This document shows positions 12,889 through 25,584 of a stretch of DNA of 64,000 bases, piece after piece (within the stretch, counting starts at the first letter, position 1; each line of letters begins with the position of its first letter). The stretch is from Sipunculus nudus (Eukaryota; Annelida; Sipuncula; Golfingiida; Sipunculidae). A program made the translations under genes and the position numbers. A model generated the notes under the pieces. That model made no database searches. It was given only the letters and a program-made list of their open reading frames with translations, and had not been told where the DNA came from. The stretch spans positions 50,668,714 to 50,732,713 of the forward strand of contig CM049320.1 of the NCBI GenBank assembly GCA_026874595.1, given 5' to 3'.

Positions 12889-13284
12889 CAGTAAAGCGTC
12901 AATAATCCGAAAAGCTCTGGGGACAGAATTTTGCTAATATTAACGATCGTTCGGATAAACGATTCTGCGTGATGCCAAACCTGGCGATAAAAGCACAGGA
13001 CTTCTCCAAAGATTGACAGACATACATTAATAAAGCTAGTCCAAAAGAACATGTGCAACCGCGTTTTATTAGGTATTCCATAAATTTAACCACTCTATAA
13101 TGTAAAACACATTGCTTTTTGCTGATTGGCTCTGGAAAACAAGAATTTAATTCATTGTGGACTATTAAATATTTTTTCACTGTTAAAGAACGGTTCTGAT
13201 TAACGGTTTAATTTCTGTTCTTCGTTTTAAATTTCAGATAAACGTTATTCTGGCAATTGTGTTCGGATAAACGATGCTTTATTG
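12889..13284. mobile_element. 396-bp Tc1/mariner (pogo/Tigger-like) MITE
   Basis: The ends are inverted: left CAGTAAAGCGTCAATAATCC and the right end, reverse-complemented, CAATAAAGCATCGTTTATCC. Each is flanked by TA (12887-12888 and 13285-13286), the target site of this superfamily. Subterminal 'gttcggataaacgat' motifs recur internally. There is no transposase, so this is a non-autonomous derivative. Confidence 0.75.
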
Positions 13285-14170
13285 TATGTATATATATTTC
13301 ACCTATAAGAGGTTCTGTGGAATAAAGGAACGTGCACTGTAACGGCTCGTTTTTCGCTGCTAATCTTTTTTTTGTAGTGGAAGAATGCATACTCAAAATT
13401 ACTAGGAAGTCAACAGTTCTTTTGTATTATAGTGCCAATGGGTGAACAGGCGGGATTTGAGGGGAGAAAGGTATGGGTTAAAAGACAATGAGAAATCCAA
13501 ACTTTGAGGGGACTGTTTTGAACTGGCCGAATAATAGTTCTTACTCTTGGTCAATTCAACTGGCTAATTACTTAAATTAAGCTCAAATGTCATATACATA
13601 CAACAATTCCTCACAATATCTGCCATTAGATCTACTATATTAATTTAGTTTTTTGTTGTTGGTTCGAATATCTTAGATTTTAAAGCATACTTTTCATTTT
13701 TACCCGTAGTTACTAGTTCAGGAAGGTTTTTACTTTTCTCAGTAGGCTTTTTGGTAGAAAACTCTACAAATGTGTGACAGTTTTGGTATGATAGTAACCT
13801 ATATTTGTTCACAGGTGCTCCGACAAAAAAAATTACGTATTTTTAGATGAAATTATTATTAGTATTATTATTATTTTGATCATTATTATATGTGTAGGGG
13901 CGCATGTGTTTGTACAATATCCACTACTCGAACTATAAAGCGAAACACTATTATGCCCTGTTAATATATCTCTTGCAAAGTAAGCAATAAATTGTCTACA
14001 CTTATATAAAAAATTATATTCAGATTTCATGGATCTATAACTTTATGATGAATATCTATCCCTTTATTTTTCACCAAACTATGTCCACACTCATACGTTA
14101 ACTTCGGTAAAGAGTAATCAATTTTATTAAGTGTCAATAATTGATCAATCAAAACAAAACTATCCAAACT
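13285..14170. other. no recognised gene
   Basis: AT-rich, with an imperfect ATT/TTA run near 13850-13885. I see nothing else. Confidence 0.55.
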
Positions 14171-14540
14171 AGAAATGTGCATCAAAATGAATGCATGCCT
14201 CCGCCTTGGGAGCATAAGTTTCAAAAGCGCTATGCGAACACACTAGACACCGTAACTGGGGTGCCGGGCGCTCGACCGTGACTTTAAAGAGTGGCCGCAG
14301 GCACACTGGTGAGGCGGGACCTTTTTTTTCGCCCATATTCCCAGGTTCATTCGTGCATAAGTGACCGTACATTGTGAATATTACTTGATGATGTTCCAGA
14401 ATCCAAAGAAGATGCTCGATCAATACCGAAATGCAACATGAGTTTCGGTTCAAGACTGCAAGAGTTATGTTGTTAACAAGCGAACACACATACACACGAA
14501 CGTGAATAAACACATAGCCTCCTGCCGGAGGCAATAATGA
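14171..14540 (-). mobile_element. dispersed element G, copy 1
   Basis: Read on the minus strand it shares 'ggattctggaacatcatcaa', 'cacttatgcacgaatgaacc' and 'ggcggaggcatgcattcatt' with 17,585-17,700 on the plus strand. It ends in a CCTCCTGCCGGAGGC hairpin plus aataa, like the element at 10.2 kb. An extra stretch of about 110-120 bp (14230-14335) is absent from the second copy. Confidence 0.7.
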
Positions 14541-15107
14541 TCATAGCTCAACGAGTGTTTCAGGGGTTATGACGACTCTAAACTGAGCTTGTAGTTATAG
14601 AAATACTGGCATGTGAGCTTTTCCGGAGAGTTTAAAAGCTCAGGCCGCTGAGTTTACATTTTACGATGCTTGGTATGATTATGACGCATGGTACTTTGGC
14701 TTTTTCATTCGTATCCGATAGAGGGCCATATGTCTTTGATAAACGGATGCTGATCAGAGGTGAGAGCTGTATCCCTCAGTACGCCACGGTATATTACTAA
14801 TGTTCAAGGATATGTCGGAAATATATACACATTATTCAGCGAATCAGTGGAACTTCTCAGGCGGCGTGTAACGGCTCACCAGGGTCTATGTACATCACAA
14901 ACATTTACATTAGGGCCGTGTGAAAAAAAGGGGATCTGCCTGCAGGCAGAGGTTTTCGCCCCTCCCTCGCATAGTGTTCCTCATATTTTTACAGCTCCTG
15001 GTTTAACAGTGATACCGCTGATTTGTGTACAATTATGCTCACAGGCGTAAATTGTGTCACTTCTCATAAATAATGGATTTTTTTGTCTGCAATTGCTTTT
15101 TCTGTCT

Positions 15108-15111
<4 letters not shown>

Positions 15112-15170
<59 letters not shown>
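15112..15170. repeat. TA microsatellite
   Basis: (TA)n of about 58 bp directly abutting the hairpin at 15171. Confidence 0.95.
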
Positions 15171-15172
<2 letters not shown>

Positions 15173-15210
15173 GATGTAATTTCGGCCTCGTAAGGCCGAA
15201 GGTACATCGG
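15171..15210. other. 40-bp near-perfect hairpin
   Basis: The arms CCGATGTAATTTCGGCCT (15171-15188) and AGGCCGAAGGTACATCGG (15193-15210) pair at 16 of 18 positions around the loop CGTA. It sits immediately after the (TA)n. No tRNA or known RNA fits. It may be the end of a decayed element. Confidence 0.8.
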
Positions 15211-15478
15211 TACATTTCGGGCCCAGCTTAACCTTTGTTTGTTTTATATACTTTTTTCCACACATAACCTTTTTCCCGATGCTTCATACATTGCGGATGG
15301 CAGCGCGACCAATTAATTGAGTGACCGCTGCTGCAGAAGCCTTGTTTCAGCCATTATGCCTGCAATATCAGTCAAACTGATAGCATGGGACAGCTCACAA
15401 CTTTCCTCATGAGTGCCATCCATTTGCCCCGCGAAAATTCGTATGGGTTTCATCTGTGTTACACACACACACACACAC

Positions 15479-15518
<40 letters not shown>

Positions 15519-17389
15519 GTATATAAACGTTCCAAAAGTATTCCTAACCTAAACCTGAGTAAGCTTATGGCTGATATTATCATATAATGGATGGTATTAT
15601 TATTAATGAGGGCTTTAATGTTAATTACTCGTCAGAGTGAGGTCACTGCCATGATTTCCTAAATATATTTACTCGGCACTCCAAAGAAGATAAATTGACA
15701 CATCGTGCAGTGATTCACGTAACAGGCGGCTGCCGGTGTTAACGCCAGCCCCTGCGAAATTGGCACATAGTCCTTTTCGCATGCAAATATGTCACGGTGA
15801 CAAGATTAATAAACTAGCTATGTACTTTTTACATATTCAACAATTACAGCAGATCATGTTTCTTGTAAGCGAAGTATTGCTAGTTAGATATAGGCCTATC
15901 ATATTTGATATAAATAATGTAATCGCATTAATCGTATTTTGTATATGCACTGAACAGATTTATATGCTGAAAACCAAGGTGCAAGGTCCAGTAACGTGGA
16001 AAATTATATGTTATAGGGAGACTATAAAATCTGGACGCAGGCAAAATTTAACTGATGTAGTCTTGATGAATATTCAGTTATCAGATCAGAAATATGTGCT
16101 TTTTAAATCTTAAATAGTGTTACGACAAAACTAATCTTAAATCGTACATATTGCGAATGTTAATTAATGTAATGTATAGAAAAATTAAAGAAAATATTAT
16201 GCTATGTTTTTATATAGTTCCATCTCGGTTATATATTTTGGTTCATATTAAAAGTTTCACTCACATATCCAGGGCCATTCAGCGGGCCCCTGCATGATGT
16301 CGACCCCAAACAAACAAAAATCATGTCATATATTTACACATATAGTGTGAGTTTGCTCTGAAAGTTTTATCGTTACACAAAACAACTCCCAAATCAGACT
16401 AGATGATAACGACAAATTGGTTTCATTACACATTATGCTGACTCCAACACATAAAGTGATGACGTGTTATCTGAATTAGCAGACTAGAGGCACGGAGCTA
16501 GATATTCTGATATGTTCCAACATCTGGCGACCACATTATCCTAGAAGCCCGACTCTGTGATTAACGACCTGTATGTATATATTAACAGCCTCCCTGGCTG
16601 GTCTTGAGGCAGTTTTGTAGACTATCCCGGAATATCAACAAGTGCTCATGCATTACCTGTGACGGTTGGTCCGTCGATTCAATACGGCTACCGGCATTTT
16701 TGCCTGTCTAGCCATGGCTGTCATCTCAACTATCGGCGTTCACGGACTGTTTGGCCGTCACACACCTATGTTCGAGGATTATGATGTTGAGAAGAAACTT
16801 AAGTTATACCAACTACAGGTGGCACGTACGACCGCGATGGGTTGAAGTTTTTGTCTGGTTTATGATGGTAATTTGCTGGTAGCGGGAATATTATTATCAT
16901 TTAACATCCGCATCTGAAGCCCTCTGAAAAGAAATAACATTTTCTATGACTTCAGTATATTATATATCATTTGTTATGTTCGGTTGCGCTCTCTTCGAAA
17001 AAGTCAGTGTTTGGCACTCCCGGTGGGTTATACATGCGACCAAACGTCTATTTCTCGTTATACTACAGAAATTCTGTCGTAAAAGTAATAATTTTCTCAG
17101 ACATTAAATTAAATGCACTTTAATAGTAGAACCCCACCTTTTTCAGTCAAGACGTCATAACATAATTCGATTTGTTATTATACTGAATTAATTTCATTAA
17201 TCGCCTCTACACTGTCTCCCCAGTCAACATATTAAAATTAAAGATACTTGTTTTAGACGTTTCCTTAGCTGATTATAAGCATCAATCAAATATTAAGGGT
17301 GAAGATATATTTTAGTTTATTCTTGTAAATATCCAAACATTATTCTTGGACTTCTATCGCCTTTTTTTGTACAAAATACCTCATTCATG
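15211..17389. other. no recognised gene; CA microsatellite inside
   Basis: An interrupted (CA)n runs from about 15461 to 15512. A 125-codon plus-strand frame at 15736-16113 has no recognisable domain and looks like chance. Confidence 0.5.
15461..15512. repeat. CA microsatellite, interrupted by CCCT
   Basis: Two (CA)n runs separated by 'ccctca'. Confidence 0.95.
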
Positions 17390-17579
17390 TTCATAAGTCT
17401 AAAGGCAGGCCCATGTTTGCATTTATTGTTTTCGAAAGGTATGCGTTCAACCCAGTTCGTGTGTGAGTTTGCTCACAACAAAACTCACGCCATCCTGAAC
17501 GAAAGCTCATGGTATTTTCCGGGCATTTCGGGAAATGTTAATGACCAATCGCTTATATTCTTTACTGATCCCGCACATG

Positions 17580-17705
17580 ACACGGATTCAGGAATGATAT
17601 CATGGAATAGTCACAAATCTAAAGTCACTTATGTACGAATGAACCTGAGAATAAAGGCCGAATAAGTGAATGGCGGAGGCATGCACTCATTAAAATGCGG
17701 ATTCC
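17580..17705 (+). mobile_element. dispersed element G, copy 2 (fragment)
   Basis: 'cacttatgtacgaatgaacc' and 'ggcggaggcatgcactcatt' match the element at 14.17-14.54 kb in the opposite orientation. The left limit is uncertain. Confidence 0.65.
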
Positions 17706-18771
17706 TAGTTTTTTTTCTAAATCCGTAAATAAAGCATACATATGGCTCCCAAAATTGGTTAATAATAAAAAAAATCTTGTCATATTGTTACCTAGAATCT
17801 CTTTCAAAATTCGAGAACTGGAACATGTCACATATTCTTAAAATATAAAATTGATATTATTATTATGTTTTTGACGACAGAAGTATAACACAATAACAGT
17901 ATCCAGTCTTCAAAAGCTTGCAGCTGTTAGATCTGTTTAACTATTCACTACATCAAGCTAAATTACGTTATAAATAGCTGATTGCACTGTTGATGTCATG
18001 GACACAAAGTCGTCAGATTATTTAAATCAAAGGGAACGTGTGACGTGTCAGTATGTAAGTACGTAAATGGCCGTATTGTGTGTCATAACAATTTTTGTTC
18101 ATAGGTGATTTTCCCCGCTTTCATCAACAAATACTTCATATTGCTGCTCCCTGGTCCACGCCCAGCATCAAGTAGAGTATCGTAAATTGCCTGTAAAATA
18201 AAACGTATCCATATCGATAAACTTGTATTTGTTTGTAAACAGCCTGCAGCTATAGATCTATATAGGTTTCGGAAGGCAATCCATTGAACATTAACATTAT
18301 ACTTGACCGTTTGAACAGATTAAACTAAGGATTCTCGCATACCATGGTTGGCAAGTTTTTGCCATTGCTGGTTTCTGCCATGGCAGATATAAGTTTCTGC
18401 CGGCAGGGCATAAAATAGGTTTCTGTCAGCCTTACAGAAATAGGTTTCTTCCATAATTTTTGTAAACATTGTACAAATATTATTCTAGACTGTGTATTTC
18501 AACCAAAATTGGCATTTACTTACAGTCATAAGTGAATAATAATCTTGTTTCTTATCATTTTGGTCAGTTTTGTTTAATTGGAGTAGGCCTACATATAAAT
18601 CCTGTTGTCCAAAGTGTTTACATATCATTTAACACTGAAACCAAACCCTGGCACAAACCAAAGCTGTGTATATAGTCACCCATATTGTTCCTCCCATGAC
18701 CTCCCGTTAATGTTTACATAACATAGTAACAGAAACCGAACTGCAGCAGAATCCCCACCCTGATGTGTATT
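17706..18771. other. no recognised gene; 'tttctgcc' motifs near the end
   Basis: From about 18343 several copies of 'ggtttctgcc', 'tttctgccggcag' and 'cagaaa' appear. They resemble the arms of the foldback at 19.08 kb and run up to the duplication breakpoint at 18771/18772. Confidence 0.45.
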
Positions 18772-19074
18772 CCTCCCATAACCCAAATGTTGATGTTTAC
18801 ATAATTACAGAAACCCTGACAGAAACCCAGTTCTTTTGGTACTCTCCCATAATTTTCTTCCAGGTAGTCACTTGCTAAAGTTTATATAACATTTAGCAAC
18901 GGTGACAAGCCATATATATAACTCAGTTTTATTTTATGGCATGAATAGATGAATATACACAGAGTAAACTTGACCGTGTTATTCAAATCATTTAAGTCTG
19001 CAAATATATGTTCTTTCTGACTTGATAAATTCTCATCAATCCTTAAGGAGCACCAAATAATCTTAATAGTTTTT

Positions 19075-19184
19075 GTGTGCTACATGGTTAGATGTCTGCC
19101 GGCAGAAACCCATTTCTGCCGCACGGCAGTAAGAAAATGGTAGAACATCCTTTCTGCCGGCGGACATCTAACCATGTAGCACAC
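19075..19184. mobile_element. 110-bp foldback element (copy 1)
   Basis: The arms GTGTGCTACATGGTTAGATG...TCTGCCGGCAGAAA and TTTCTGCCGGCGGACATC...TAACCATGTAGCACAC are inverted repeats of about 34 bp around a 40-bp centre that holds a smaller CTGCCGCACGGCAG palindrome. No target duplication is obvious. Confidence 0.8.
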
Positions 19185-19186
19185 AC

Positions 19187-22100
19187 AGGTACGCACACAT
19201 ACACTCACAGGCCTATAATATAGATATATATATTTTATAGCTGAAATTGTTACATGAATTATTAAATTCTCACGTGTTCTTGTATGATTTTCATATGAAA
19301 GTTCAAGGTAAATGAAATACCAATGATCTTTAGATACTAAATGTTAACTGAATTACCAATACGCTCTTTACACAGCGCTTTGCCGATAGGCCTACTACCT
19401 ATATCGTAAGCGCTGTTTGTTATGACCTCGTATCCTGAATCTTTATACCAGAGGGGAGCACTGTATTTTGGTCCAATCAGATGAGACCCTGTGCTGGAAG
19501 ACAAAACGGTTTACCAGCCAAGTGAGGAAAACACGGAGCTAATGTTGTTCAGTTCGTTTTGAGTGACAGCTCATCGCCCCGGCAACCGTTTGAACAGGCA
19601 ACAGGCTCAGAGAGAATGACCCCACATGTGGTTTCTGGGCGGAGCCTGATGCCTGTCGAGTGTTTGTTGTCTGGCATTTGGTTGGCTGCTAGACATTACG
19701 GGAGCGTAAATTACCACCAAAGCTGTTAATTATCACTAAAATATGACAATAATAAACATGCACTGTTATGCTGAAACTTCAGACAGGACCACACGTGTGC
19801 ATCACAGAAACTCGTGTCCTTTGCGTTTATAAGATAAAATATAAGAAACCATGCATTGCTGACGAACTGATGTACGAAGAGCTATACTCATAGCGTTGTA
19901 CTGAAACTACAAAAAAACTACAGATTAATTCATGTGTTCCCCGGTTGATTTTATTAATCTGATTTTGATCGAATTCTGTTATGAATTTTTATTTCAAATT
20001 ATAGTTTCAATGATAGATTGCAAATGACTAAATATATCATCTTCAAGTTTTGAGAAATCGTTCCCGTGTGCTTAATAATGGAATGAAGCTTTCAGTTCAT
20101 ATTTCTCGGAGAAATGATGCGTTCCGTCTTTCTAAACGTAAAAGTTTATATTTCCCGCTAAATGACTACTTTTTATATTTATGTTCAAATTATTTCTCAG
20201 AAGTTTATAACATATGCTTTTTTGTTTAATTCATACGAGGCCTCCCACCCACTTTAAAGAAATGATATTCAAGATGTTATACTATATATTTTTTCAAACC
20301 TTATAATGTTATTTTATGCTCATGGGAACGTCCTTCCATCTGTTAGTTTATGGTGTTCAGCCTGGGTCACTATATTCTTTGCTATTGATTATAAAAAATA
20401 TAAATACTGGAAATGTTAATCATTCAACACATAATTCATTCTGAAAATAATATGAACTTATGAGATGCTCACAAGTGGATTTGTCAAAACTAATAATTCA
20501 CGTTGAAATTAAACTAAGAAGCTCCATAGAGAAGAAATAATGAAGAAAATTGGCAATTGAATAAGTACAGGCTAATGATCGGGGTTATCATATCTCCTTA
20601 CAGCGATAGTCAGATTTGTGAAACATTTTGCTATTATAAGCCAGTATGAAAAAAAATAGCAGTTGTATAATTCAGCAATAAGTGCATGATTATAATATTG
20701 ATAATTTAGCTGAATATTATACAATAGAAACATGATTCTTAATTCCTACAACTTGGACACACACATGTCCCGAGTCCTTATAGGGAGAAAACTACAAAGT
20801 TTGATATTTATTTTGATCAAGATATCCAGTACTAATGGGATTTTCATTTTCCCATAATTTAACTTATTTATATTTTCAGCATTATTTTAAAATAAAGATA
20901 TAGAAAAATATAATATTCTAGCCCAATATTTAAAATGCCAGCCTTTACTTTCAAATCTAGCACTTACATTTTCGGTAATAGTTATGATAGAACTCTCTTA
21001 ATATTGACCATCGTCGTCTTTAGCTAATATATGAGCCAGGCTGCTGATGCAATACCGGCACAACAACTGTATACATCATATTTGTATACATGGCAATTTA
21101 AGTCACCATATCACAATAGCGATAACAATGTTGATTGTTTACTCTAGCCGATTACCTTTTTTTTTCTCGTATATACACGACTCGTGTAGTATACGATATA
21201 TCATACTTACATGGTATAGATCACCTTGCAAAATGGCCGAAAACTTGAAAGTTTGCAAATCAAAATGTGACCGCGCGGTTATTTACATTAACAATTGTTT
21301 CCCATTTTATGTCTCGAATTATGTCAGTTGTTAATTCTAGCTGAAATTCTTAAATTTTACTGTTCAATCCCACTATGGAAGGCCAGTCCTACACACGTGT
21401 AAGAACGTCGTGGGAACAATATATATGCCGTCAATGATTCACATAAGTTGCATTTTATTGAGCCAAAATAACAATATCTTCAATATTTGATCAAATGACT
21501 GGAGATTTTAAGAGGACTTCCTACAAGAACTCGCCATGTTTTGGCAAATATTCTACGTGTTGCTTAAGGGCGTCTTCCTATACATGTACGTGGATTCTTT
21601 TTTCCGGTGTTGGCCCGTGTGATATTCCGCATGCGCTCATTCCCTATTCCTCTCCATAGGTTCAACCTGAGGACAATCAATGTCAATCTTCAAACTCGTA
21701 ATTAATAGTAATATAATATTTTTATTCTATTTCTTTAATCCAATACTCACTTAAATACACAATATTCATACATTAAATGTATATCTGCGGATATAAGGTT
21801 CGTATCTCACGTGTACGGCTTACGGTGGTTTCCTAACAAAAAGCTGGATATATCTTCTGCCACATGAAAGTACTTTTCCTGAATTCGGCCCCGGTACCTC
21901 GGCAAAGACGGATCATTTTTCCTTCGTGCTGCCTTAAATATATCACTTCTTACATTTTTGCAGGGACAATAACACATAACTGATGGACCGCAAGCGACTT
22001 CCTGCAATGCGAATGCAAAGGGGATAAAGAAAATAGGCCTACCCTTGTTGTATTTTCCCCTTGCGGAACCGGCCTTGTGTGAGTAGGCACTCTGTTTCAG

Positions 22101-22640
22101 AGAGTTGATACCGTTTAATCAATTTATACCGAGCCAGGTCACTTATACCTGAAATACTGGTCTTTTCGTGGACTGGACTGCTGCTTAGGTCTTCATGAAA
22201 ATTTTCCTGAGCTGTTGTTTTCAGTAGTGCATGGGAATGAACAACATCAAATGCACCGGCTACACTGCAGTGTACACAAGTGTAAGGATCCTCCTTCCAT
22301 ATTGCTGGGCGTGCTTCTAAATGTACATATTAAAGATAATGTGTACATTTGGAGGGCTAATATTTAAATATAATCAAGCTTTATCTTCGGATCAAACTGA
22401 TCGATTAACAGGAAGAAAAAATTCAACAACGGCAATTTTTGTTTGACACTGTTTTATTATAATTATAATGGTAGGTTTAAAGGGGCCTATTTTGATACCT
22501 ATATAACGTCTATTAACTAATGATAATTACTTGAACCTTTTCTCAAAATAGACCAGAAACACTCGTAAAATCGCATATAGGTTGTTTGTACTATATCTAT
22601 GTCAATGTGTTGATTATATTTGTGTGTGTGTGGGGGGGGG
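19187..22640. other. no recognised gene (copy 1 unique part)
   Basis: Only short frames occur. A GC-richer patch at 19440-19700 with a CCAATCAGA and a GGGCGGAGCC could be regulatory, but nothing else supports it. The corresponding stretch of copy 2 is 33875-37330, and there is nothing recognised there either. Confidence 0.45.
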
Positions 22641-22649
22641 GAATAATCA

Positions 22650-22960
22650 ACACCTTCAACTAGGACATCGTGCGGCAAGTCAAACGAGTTTTGCAATGGG
22701 CGCTTTGCATCTAGTGACCTTTCAACTTTCGCACATTTATAACCAACCACCTCAGACTACGATGCTTTTCCTCCTTTTCAACGTTGCTGCACGCACAATG
22801 TGTACTAACAACCTGTAGATAAAAAATCTCATACATCTGCCGCAGGGCTGTTTAAAGAACTTTTTTAAACAGGAATTACTTGCAGTTCATTTCATGTACG
22901 CACAGTGAGTCAGAGATTACATGAAGTCTACAGACAGGGTAAGAGAGTAGCTGGCCTTTA
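22650..22960 (+). repeat. family E dispersed repeat (copy 1, first unit)
   Basis: It shares the order 'cgagttttgcaa...tttcaactttcgcac...aaccaccta...ctgtttgtcaac...tgtgtttactaacagcctgt...gaacttttcttaaac...aattac..gcagtt...agctggcttt' with 23,210, 55,700/56,840 and 63,540. It is about 310 bp and non-coding. Confidence 0.7.
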
Positions 22961-23209
22961 GTCAATAAGAGTGCAGCTTTTTCATGTACACTTCCACATC
23001 TTCATTAGTTTTCCTTTTAACTATATTGTCCATTTCATCTGAATATCTAACTAACAAAATGTTTATTTAAAGAGACCAATTCAAGGGGCACCATAAAACT
23101 TTGCATAACTGTGTAAGAATATAGCTTTTCTGTATACGTCAAGTGGAACGCAGATACTCAGAGAGAGGGGGAGGGGGTACACCTAACCCCCCCCCCCCCC
23201 CAGCCAACG

Positions 23210-23535
23210 GGCCTTACATTCAACAATGACAACTGGCAGGAGGATGGACACGGTTTTGCAGAGGCCGTTTTGAACTAGTGACATTCAACTGTCGCATATG
23301 CCATCAACCACCTAAGGTTATACATTGTTATCTGTTTGTCAACATTGGTGCATGCACTGTGTTTACTAACAGCCTGTTTATAAACAAGTGTCCGTCACTG
23401 AGCCCTCATAAGAACTTTTCTTAAAACGAATTACCTACAGTTATCTGTTACCTATATGTCCGCTAAGTAGGCAAGAAATCACATACTTATTCTGCAGAAG
23501 AGATAGGTGAATAGCTGGCTTTCAGAACACCAAAA
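23210..23535 (+). repeat. family E dispersed repeat (copy 1, second unit)
   Basis: A second family E unit about 560 bp after the first, preceded by a C15 tract (23187-23201). Its end 'gataggtgaatagctggctt' matches 63,837-63,860. Confidence 0.7.
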
Positions 23536-24944
23536 CACAGTTTTTAATCACATTTATACAGGAAATGATACACTTAATATACGGCCGATTCATATAATCA
23601 TTAACAGAGAAAACGTGTTTGCTTTGACTGGGCTGCGTTATAGACATTTACTTCTTTGTTTTGACTAGGACAAGGTACAAGACGATCAGCGGTTTGTTTT
23701 GACTAGGACTGCGTTTGATGTTCCTTGCTAACACTGACGTTGAGCTATTTATACAGCTACACTTCACAAATGTACATAAGTGTACGTAACAAGAGATTTT
23801 CATCAATATTCCCTCAAGATAACATAGGTTATGATTATTTCTTAATAAAAAATCACATGATATTCTGGCGAATAAATATGTTATCTTTGTGTTGAATTCT
23901 GTTAACGATCATTTTAATTATCAACAGTTTGTATGTTTAACTTTTATGTTAGTTTTTAACGTTTTGATACTTAAAACTTATTAAATGCTTCTCTTAAATA
24001 AACACTGTAAAATTCGGACCCTTGACAGTCGAGGGGTAAATTTAAGTGCTATTTTAGTTCCTTTTATTCGTAATATATGCTTTAATTATTTATAATAATC
24101 AAGAATTAAACCACAATCCAGGACATCAACTTGCTGCATAGACCTGGGGAATTTATGTAGCATTATAACGCTATACCGCCCATATTGTGCAATGTACATC
24201 TCGTTACAAAACTCCCCGCTAATTCTGCAGCTCCGTGCCAGTTCACAGAGGTTTATTAAGTCCTCCGTTTTCGCATCTACCGTGTTAAATTCAGTTACAT
24301 ACGGAAGTTATTTGGTAATAAAGACTCATTTTTTGAAGCGCATAATGTAGTAAAAATGGGAGAATAATTTTAGCCTATAACACAAAGGCATTCGGGAAAA
24401 AAAATCATTCTTATGATGTAATCGATAGTTGCCTTTGGTAATCGATCGCTTGAAAGTGGCAGCAAACCGACCGACTTTCGATAAAACTCGATGATCGGCC
24501 CACCACTAATCATTACCTATATTAATGCTTTGTCAGTTTCAGTCTCAATGAGGAAAGAAATACAGTATAACCTCTTTTATTCGCCCATTGGATGGTCTTT
24601 GAAGATGTATAACTGGTGTAATGCCAATGTACAAGTATTATGACTTGTCTGTATTCACAGTTGGACTATGATGGATTTGATGCCCTTAGTTTGAACCCTT
24701 CTATTAAAATAATTATAATTTTAATTTCAAAACCTATATTGAAAGAATTATTTGTCATGGACGTGTTATTAGTGTTGAGAAGAATTTATAACAAGGCCTA
24801 CAGGCCTAATGCAAACCGGTGCAAAGTTAGGGAGTATGAATGGAATTTTCTTTTTAAAATTTAATCCTCTTATGTCCTGCATATCTACCTTTGTCATTAA
24901 GATTTCAGCAAAATGGACGTTTCGGACCTGCAAGTTTCAGACTA
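23536..24944. other. no recognised gene; possible half transposon end
   Basis: 'TACAGTATAACCTCTTTTATTCG' context at about 24562 resembles one end of a pogo-like element, but I found no opposite end. 'aaggcctacaggcctaatgcaaac' near 24795 also occurs at 56,943, again just before a family A leader. Its duplicate lies at 38,230-39,638. Confidence 0.4.
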
Positions 24945-25402
24945 GGACATTTTAAAACTAGGATATGGGTAGTCGACAAGCGACTATGTGTATCTGCAAA
25001 AATCAGAGTGGGACGTGTGAAGTGAGGCATGGATTAAGTGGCAAGGGGAATAGAGTGAGGTGTGTTGCATATTAGCATGGGTTAGCGTAAACGTGAATGT
25101 AGGTGGCGCCACCTGTCATAAATTCGAGAAAGCTGTCAAGGATGTATAAACCTGCAAAATTTCAGGTGGATAAGTCAAACCACTGCCGAGATATGAGTGA
25201 TATTATCCCAAGGCAGATGAACAGATGGACGCTGTGCATAAATGGTTGCAGGTGGCGCCACCATTTTAAGTGTATATCATTAAGCTATCAAAAGGCTATA
25301 TTTGTGCAAAATGTTAAGCCTGATCGGTTGCCGAGATATGTGGGTTTATGTGTGGAAACAAATAGACGATGGGCAGCGAGGAAAGGTCAGAGGTCAACCA
25401 AC
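24945..25402 (+). mobile_element. family A element, minimal two-palindrome form (copy 1)
   Basis: The leader (gggtagtcgacaagcgacta...gaggcatggattaagtggca) is followed by one dimer with perfect palindromes at 25102 and 25251, 149 bp apart, as at 5722/5871. The tail 'gtgggtttatgtgtggaaac...aggtcagaggtcaacc' follows, then the inverted end of the composite at 25403. Its duplicate is 39,639-40,096. Confidence 0.75.
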
Positions 25403-25584
25403 AAGTGACCCATGGGTCATGACGCTCAGCTGACTGGAAAGAGATTCGCTAAAGGAAATTTTATCATCAGAATGGTAGTATATACCCATTCAACTGAAGC
25501 ATCAAACAGATTAACCAACAGGCCAAGATTTAGTCTGTATTTATATATCTCAAAAACAGAGAAAAAATGTGTAAACTTTAAAAA

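Noticed and set aside
15171-15210. Possible tRNA or small structured RNA
   Set aside because: A single hairpin with no anticodon arm, T arm or internal promoter boxes.
15736-16113. 125-codon plus-strand frame
   Set aside because: Longest frame in a barren stretch but with no family resemblance and AT-driven composition.
19440-19700. GC-richer patch with CCAAT and GC-box-like words as a promoter
   Set aside because: No downstream exon, no TATA or initiator context and no conservation evidence.
24560-24640. Pogo-like inverted end (cagtataacctcttttattcg)
   Set aside because: No opposite inverted end or paired TA was found nearby, so an element cannot be defined.
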